A stretch of DNA of 64,000 nucleotides from Flavobacterium degerlachei (GTDB lineage: Bacteria; Bacteroidota; Bacteroidia; Flavobacteriales; Flavobacteriaceae), in contig NZ_FNMV01000017.1 in NCBI RefSeq assembly GCF_900106645.1, forward strand, positions 17,718 to 81,717, given 5' to 3'. The translations under genes and the position numbers were made by a program. Below, piece after piece: positions 63,956 to 64,000 of the stretch. Every line of letters starts with the position of its first letter. The first letter of the stretch is position 1. Below the pieces are notes generated by a model that had not been told where the DNA came from, did no database searches, and saw only the letters and a list, made by a program, of their open reading frames with translations.

Positions 63956-64000
63956 TTAGTCTAAAAAGAAAGAATTCCACATTTCTAACGCCTCTAAACT

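Overview
The window is one contiguous stretch of a low-GC chromosome from a member of the Bacteroidota, most probably a Flavobacterium-like flavobacterium. The evidence is the A/T-rich intergenic DNA, several promoters of the Bacteroidota type (TTG, 18 to 22 bases, then TAnnTTTG), the gene families (bacillithiol enzyme BshA, Bacteroidota-type LptD and TamB, CHASE3/PAS kinases, MiaE, GH3/beta-lactamase fusion), and a flavobacterial-style dispersed repeat near 18.3 kb. No transposase, integrase, tRNA, rRNA operon or CRISPR array was seen. One structural RNA, the SRP RNA, is present.

Left end (1-3.1 kb): a partial haem lipoprotein (cytochrome c plus DUF3365) diverges from a 1-Cys peroxiredoxin, and a CstB-like metallo-beta-lactamase/rhodanese protein follows. 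The divergent region carries two Crp/Fnr-like palindromes placed at identical distances from the two promoters. Next comes the only clearly accessory patch (3.4-7.3 kb): a broken and an intact copy of a pentapeptide-repeat gene flank a DUF4062/AlbA/GHKL-ATPase protein, a caspase-like (DUF6642-like) protein that seems to have lost its His/Cys dyad, and a small unknown protein. This is the best candidate in the window for an undescribed, immunity-like system.

7.3-19.5 kb: a MacB-type efflux set (adaptor, permease, ATPase), a GNAT enzyme, a three-gene signalling operon (AraC regulator, response regulator, CHASE3/PAS histidine kinase), miaE, glyA, fahA, a transaldolase-like enzyme (fsa), a dispersed GC-rich palindromic repeat, a small membrane protein and an SDR enzyme. 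19.5-26.3 kb: SRP RNA back-to-back with a glutamine cyclotransferase lipoprotein, hutI, a membrane coiled-coil protein, a formimidoylglutamase (hutG), a DEAD-box helicase and Hsp20.

26.3-36 kb: a TPR hybrid histidine kinase, two tandem dicarboxylate/amino-acid symporters with aroC, an LpxH-like hydrolase, a small outer-membrane barrel, a PrcB-like lipoprotein and bshA. 36-48.6 kb is dominated by the cell envelope: the GH3/beta-lactamase fusion, an Hdr-like Fe-S pair, an MCE-domain protein, two N-acetylmuramoyl-L-alanine amidases (one with a decayed C-terminal domain), LptD and RidA. 48.6-52.1 kb holds central sugar metabolism: mgsA, a GlcNAc-kinase-like enzyme, gapA and pfkA. 52.5-64 kb holds a giant TamB-like protein with a possibly frameshifted start, the tsaD-rsmE-DUF4159 operon, an M43 metalloprotease lipoprotein, an AI-2E/PerM-type membrane protein, a THUMP-like methyltransferase and a short secreted protein at the right edge.

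Functionally the window is mostly housekeeping: LPS transport and synthesis (LpxH, LptD, TamB, MCE), peptidoglycan turnover (amidases, GH3, GlcNAc kinase), glycolysis with the methylglyoxal bypass, histidine and tyrosine breakdown (HutI/HutG, FahA), and thiol/sulfur redox (BshA, peroxiredoxin, CstB-like protein).
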